Origin: Melghirimyces thermohalophilus
GTDB taxonomy: Bacteria; Bacillota; Bacilli; Thermoactinomycetales; DSM-45169
Length of the DNA: 55,863 nt
NCBI RefSeq assembly: GCF_900102685.1
Contig: NZ_FMZA01000022.1
Location: forward strand, 1 to 55,863
Direction of reading: 5' to 3'
The notes under the pieces were generated by a model, which saw nothing but the letters and a program-made list of their open reading frames with translations, had not been told where the DNA came from and did not search any database. Both the position numbers and the translations under genes were made by a program. Of this stretch, positions 53,348 through 55,863 are shown piece by piece (the first letter of the stretch is position 1; the number at the start of each line of letters is the position of its first letter).

Positions 53348-55219
53348 ATGTTTCCTGATCGTCATCAACCAATCAAACAGTCTTGGGAACGAAGTCGTGA
53401 ACTTGGAGTTGAACGACATCGTGCTGTAAACGATATTCTTAAAGGAGGAGAGTTAAAGGATCGCCAAGACAACTTGAGAGAGTTTTTTCAAGCTACGGAT
53501 GACATTCTCGAGCACCTTTTTCTACAATTTAAACAATCAGAGTTCATGGTGATTGTCTCGGATTCCGATAGTTATATTGTTAGTGCTTGGGGAGAGCCTC
53601 CTTTTTCTGAACGAGCTAAAAACGTTTGGTTAGATACAGGAGCAAATTGGGATGAGAGTGTCAAAGGAACCAATGCGATTGGGACAGCTATTTTTGAAAA
53701 AAAACCGATCAGTGTCGTGGGGGACGAACACTTTTGTAAAGAAAATCACTTTTTATCCTGCTACGCGGCTCCTATATATTCACCGACGGGAGAACTGCTT
53801 TGTATTTTAGATGTTAGTGGAGATGCACGGTCTCATCATCCCCACACCTTGGGAATGGTGGTTGCTGCAGCACAAGCATGTGAAGCCAGATTGACCCTTC
53901 AACAGACAAAAAATGAGCTTACCTTAGCTTTGAATGAAAATAATCTGTTATTAAACGAACACCACCAGCCTTTGCTATCGGTAAATCAAGACGGCGTCAT
54001 AACAAGGTTAAATAGACAGGCTGCCAAAATGCTAGGGCAGTCGATACAGGAGTGCATAGGGAAACCATTATCCAACTGGTTTCAAGAAGAAACCGATGAA
54101 ATTTTGTCCTCCAACGGTTACAGTTCTAGGGTCGTGTCGTTAAAGTCTGTAGAGAATGATAAACAAACCAAGTGGATGGTCCATGCAGTTTTAGACAATC
54201 GAAAAAGATTATACCACGGAATGGTAAAACCCATCCCCCGACGAAAATCCAAAAATGAAATTGATTCCCATTTCGTTAGTGAATGCGAAAAAATGAAAAA
54301 AGCATTAAATATTGCTCAAGCGATCGCTCCAACCAAAGCTACCGTCTTAATCCAAGGAGAAACTGGTTCGGGAAAAGACTGGGTGGCTCGTACCATCCAT
54401 AACTCGGGCGGAAGAAATGGGCCTTTCTTAGTTGTAAATTGCGGAGCGCTCCCAGAGAATCTTATCGAATCTGAGTTGTTCGGGTATGAAAAAGGAGCGT
54501 TTACTGGGGCACATAAAGAAGGGAAAAAGGGAAAGTTTGAGGCAGCCGATCAAGGAACTCTTTTTCTCGACGAAATCGGGGAACTCCCCTTAGCCTCACA
54601 AACGGTTCTACTAAGAGTTTTAGAAGAAAAGCACGTCACCCGGATTGGCGGTCACCGTCCGCGTCCAGTCGATGTTCGCATCGTAGCCGCGACGAATCGG
54701 GACCTTCCCGTCGAGATTCAGAAGGGGACCTTCCGATCTGATCTGTATTATCGTTTGTGTGAGTTTGAGATACGGATCCCCCCTCTTCGGGAACGGGAGG
54801 ATATCCCGCAGATGATCGACTTTTTCCTAGAGGAAATGGCCAATGAGTTGGAGGCCGACTACCTTTACCTCGACGATTTGGGGATGAAAAAATTGACGAT
54901 GTACCATTGGCCGGGGAATGTGCGGGAGCTGAAGCAGGTTGTCCGGCAAGCCTGTTATAACGCCTTTATATTACGGAAATCCAGGGTAATTTCGGCCAGT
55001 GACATTGATCATCCTCAAATGAACATGAAGCAAGGTTTTTTATTAGAAAACCAAGAAGAGAAAACGATACGCGAGGTATTGGAGAAAACCAACTGTAATA
55101 TTTCCGAATCCTCCCGGCTGTTAGGGATCAGCCGTACAACCCTTTATCGGAAAATAAGTCAGTATGAATCGTTAAAGAATTTAAAGAAAGAGATGAAGAG
55201 AAAAGAAAAAAAGAAATGA
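53348..55219 (+). CDS. AcoR-like sigma-54-dependent activator (GAF-PAS-AAA-Fis)
   Basis: 623 residues. Residues about 60-190 form a GAF sensor (SVKGTNAIGTAIFEKKPISV, LLCILDVSGDARSHHP); about 200-280 a PAS domain (LLSVNQDGVITRLNRQAAKM); about 310-545 the AAA+ domain with Walker A GETGSGKD, the sigma-54 contact loop YEKGAFTGAHKEGKKG, LFLDEIGELPLASQTVLLRV and VRELKQVVRQ; the end is a Fis HTH (NISESSRLLGISRTTLYRKI). All catalytic motifs are intact. ATG at 53348 follows GAAGGAGGGG. It most likely drives adhP and the aldehyde dehydrogenase nearby. Confidence 0.94.
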   Translation: MFPDRHQPIKQSWERSRELGVERHRAVNDILKGGELKDRQDNLREFFQATDDILEHLFLQFKQSEFMVIVSDSDSYIVSAWGEPPFSERAKNVWLDTGANWDESVKGTNAIGTAIFEKKPISVVGDEHFCKENHFLSCYAAPIYSPTGELLCILDVSGDARSHHPHTLGMVVAAAQACEARLTLQQTKNELTLALNENNLLLNEHHQPLLSVNQDGVITRLNRQAAKMLGQSIQECIGKPLSNWFQEETDEILSSNGYSSRVVSLKSVENDKQTKWMVHAVLDNRKRLYHGMVKPIPRRKSKNEIDSHFVSECEKMKKALNIAQAIAPTKATVLIQGETGSGKDWVARTIHNSGGRNGPFLVVNCGALPENLIESELFGYEKGAFTGAHKEGKKGKFEAADQGTLFLDEIGELPLASQTVLLRVLEEKHVTRIGGHRPRPVDVRIVAATNRDLPVEIQKGTFRSDLYYRLCEFEIRIPPLREREDIPQMIDFFLEEMANELEADYLYLDDLGMKKLTMYHWPGNVRELKQVVRQACYNAFILRKSRVISASDIDHPQMNMKQGFLLENQEEKTIREVLEKTNCNISESSRLLGISRTTLYRKISQYESLKNLKKEMKRKEKKK

Positions 55220-55250
55220 CCCGCCTCATGACAGTGCGGGCCATTTTTGT
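55214..55250. terminator. Bidirectional terminator between the regulator and aldehyde dehydrogenase genes
   Basis: AAATGACCCGC (55214-55224) pairs with GCGGGCCATTT (55235-55245) with one mismatch, followed by TT. Confidence 0.65.
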
Positions 55251-55379
55251 TTCTTAAACCTTGTATCGAGGAGTCTCCAGTCGATTGTAAAAGGTCGGGA
55301 GTGGATTTATGAACCGAAGACTCAGGAGGAAATTCCAGTGAAAAGGAGGTCCCCTCCCTCATGTCCCCCCTTTTTCGGA

Positions 55380-55863
55380 TCAGAACAACCCGGTGGGGTT
55401 TTGATCGTAGGAGATGAGGAGATTTTTCGTCTGCTGATAGTGTTCCAGCATCATCTTGTGAGTCTCCCGGCCGATACCCGATTGCTTGTATCCGCCGAAA
55501 GCGGCGTGGGCGGGGTACTGGTGGTAGCAGTTGACCCAGACCCGGCCGGCCTCGATTTGACGAGCGATCTGGTAGGCTTGGTGCGTATCCCGAGACCAGA
55601 GCCCAGCACCCAGCCCATACAGGGTGTCGTTGGCGATCTCCAAAAGCTCCTTCTCATCTTTAAAGGTGGTGACCGAAACCACCGGTCCGAAGATCTCTTC
55701 CTGGAAGATCCGCATTTTATTGTTTCCTTCGAAAACGGTGGGCTGCACATAAAACCCATCCGGATATTGTTCGTTTTTAAAAGCCTGACCACCAGTCAGC
55801 ACCTTGGCCCCTTCCTGTTTGCCGATATCCAGGTAGCTCATGATCTTCTCAAACTGATCCCGT
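55380..55863 (-). CDS. Aldehyde dehydrogenase, C-terminal part (AcoD/ExaC-like), runs off the window
   Basis: 161 residues of the C-terminal region are present and the frame stays open to the window edge. Blocks are [120 protein letters not shown] and the tail NPTGLF. It oxidises the aldehyde made by AdhP to the acid with NAD. The catalytic Cys lies outside the window. Position next to adhP and the activator suggests one pathway. Confidence 0.92.
   Translation of the reverse strand, partial: RDQFEKIMSYLDIGKQEGAKVLTGGQAFKNEQYPDGFYVQPTVFEGNNKMRIFQEEIFGPVVSVTTFKDEKELLEIANDTLYGLGAGLWSRDTHQAYQIARQIEAGRVWVNCYHQYPAHAAFGGYKQSGIGRETHKMMLEHYQQTKNLLISYDQNPTGLF

Overview
The window looks like chromosome of a spore-forming, moderately GC-rich member of the Bacilli. 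Most proteins read like Thermoactinomycetaceae relatives (Kroppenstedtia/Desmospora type). That placement rests on recalled protein similarity, the yunE-yunD-yunC neighbourhood, a Bacillus-type frataxin-like protein (Fra), a Pro/Tyr-rich coat-like protein, frequent TTG/GTG starts and strong AGGAGG ribosome sites. No rRNA, tRNA, CRISPR array or complete insertion sequence was seen.

Layout. 1-247 is the right end of an IS3-family element. 396-3608 (minus) holds a JAMM peptidase, nicotinate phosphoribosyltransferase and an M29 aminopeptidase. 3751-9365 (plus) holds a DUF72 protein, a Nudix hydrolase, the yun cluster and a ZIP metal transporter. 9612-13083 holds a secreted repeat peptide, a broken amidohydrolase and an RRNPP-type HTH-TPR regulator. 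13139-16043 holds an RluA pseudouridine synthase gene interrupted by TAG, a MOSC protein and the BdbD/BdbC disulfide pair. 16231-24898 holds a VOC-DinB fusion, a PhoD phosphatase, PurU, catalase, a tartrate/malate-type dehydrogenase and a PspC protein. 25003-31717 holds a coat-like protein, DUF3891, a 51-bp tandem repeat region with many hairpins, HAD, VOC, SDR and TspO genes, and a DUF3179 gene whose first CxxC cysteine codon is TGA. 31887-36007 holds an M14 carboxypeptidase, a luciferase-like oxidoreductase, several gene fragments and Fra. 36403-45438 holds an ascorbate-type PTS operon (regulator, UlaB, UlaA), YmaF, and a sugar ABC operon with a Gfo/Idh/MocA dehydrogenase. From about 45850 the DNA becomes more AT-rich and looks accessory: rifampin phosphotransferase, a possible toxin-like mini-ORF with a sequestered ribosome site, a secreted lipase, a decayed bacteriocin gene, an XRE/membrane-protein pair, and finally a sigma-54 alcohol/aldehyde dehydrogenase module.

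How genes work together. Clear units are NAD salvage (pncB), extracytoplasmic disulfide formation (bdbDC), uptake and oxidation of an unknown sugar by an ABC system without its own ATPase, PTS uptake of an ascorbate-like substrate with the only visible EIIA domain inside the regulator, and alcohol oxidation. In that last unit an AcoR-like activator faces adhP across a promoter with an exact GG-N10-GC sigma-54 element. A recurring theme is gene decay or recoding: three long genes carry a single in-frame stop, and at least five more loci are frameshifted or truncated remnants.
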